From NCBI GenBank assembly GCA_036380435.1, contig DASVES010000501.1:1-13223 (forward strand): a stretch of 13,223 nucleotides of DNA, read 5' to 3'. The position numbers and the translations under genes are program-made. This document shows positions 13,166 through 13,223 of this stretch, one piece after another (positions within the stretch are counted from its first letter, which is position 1; every line of letters begins with the position of its first letter). Origin of the DNA: DASQDT01 sp036380435. Lineage in GTDB: Bacteria; Acidobacteriota; Blastocatellia; Pyrinomonadales; Pyrinomonadaceae. The notes under the pieces are model-generated. The model did no database searches, was not told the origin of the DNA, and saw only the letters and a list, made by a program, of their open reading frames with translations.

Positions 13166-13223
13166 TTAGCTACGCCGGAAGCCGCGCTGCTTGCGCTTGT
13201 TGCGCTTGCGCGCCATCGCCGAC
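13166..13223 (-). CDS. Basic C-terminal end of a minus-strand gene (5' end outside window)
   Basis: On the minus strand the last frame reads S-A followed by MARKRNKRKQRGFRRS and then TAA at 13168-13166. Ten of these last 16 residues are Lys or Arg, as in RNA-binding tails of ribosomal proteins, helicases or rRNA-modifying enzymes. The internal ATG at 13216 could also start a 16-residue peptide, but no RBS can be judged because only seven bases lie upstream. The strong terminator just downstream supports a real gene ending here. The family cannot be identified from this fragment. Confidence 0.5.
   Translation of the reverse strand, partial: SAMARKRNKRKQRGFRRS

Overview
The window comes from a high-GC Gram-negative bacterium that respires with menaquinone. 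The best guess is Acidobacteriota, perhaps the Blastocatellia. This rests on a zinc-ribbon/Gly-rich TonB protein of a style I associate with that phylum, a menaquinone-type UbiE/MenG, abundant small palindromic repeats, and periplasmic M16 and S9 peptidases. The phylum call is an inference; no rRNA or tRNA gene was seen to confirm it.

The layout is strongly polarised around a divergent intergenic region at 5407-5848. Everything to its left reads on the minus strand. From 5406 downward these are: a secreted M16-family protein with no zinc-binding motif; UbiE/MenG; a 304-bp repeat-rich gap with two palindromic elements; a DppB/OppB-type permease; a perfect 30-bp hairpin built from inverted heptamers; a DppC/OppC-type permease; and an ABC ATPase of the ABC-2 exporter kind that runs off the left edge. 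Everything to its right, except the last 58 bases, reads on the plus strand. These are: a zinc ribbon-TM-TonB fusion with its own extended -10 promoter and terminator; a CPBP/Abi-like integral membrane protein; a small metzincin-type metalloprotease; an ATP-grasp ligase; and an S9 prolyl-oligopeptidase-family serine peptidase. A long inverted repeat, a bidirectional terminator and the basic C-terminal end of a minus-strand gene close the window.

The left half combines quinone biosynthesis with what looks like peptide uptake (DppBC). The ATPases and binding protein expected for that importer are absent, and the adjacent ATPase looks like one for a different transporter class. The right half is rich in envelope and peptide functions: TonB energy transduction, a putative membrane protease next to a metalloprotease, and a ligase next to a peptidase. 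The most notable items are the 30-bp hairpin that ends four bases before the dppC start, the zinc ribbon-TonB architecture, the CPBP/metzincin pair, the M16 pseudoprotease, and three further palindromic repeat elements. No CRISPR array, insertion sequence, tRNA or rRNA was found.
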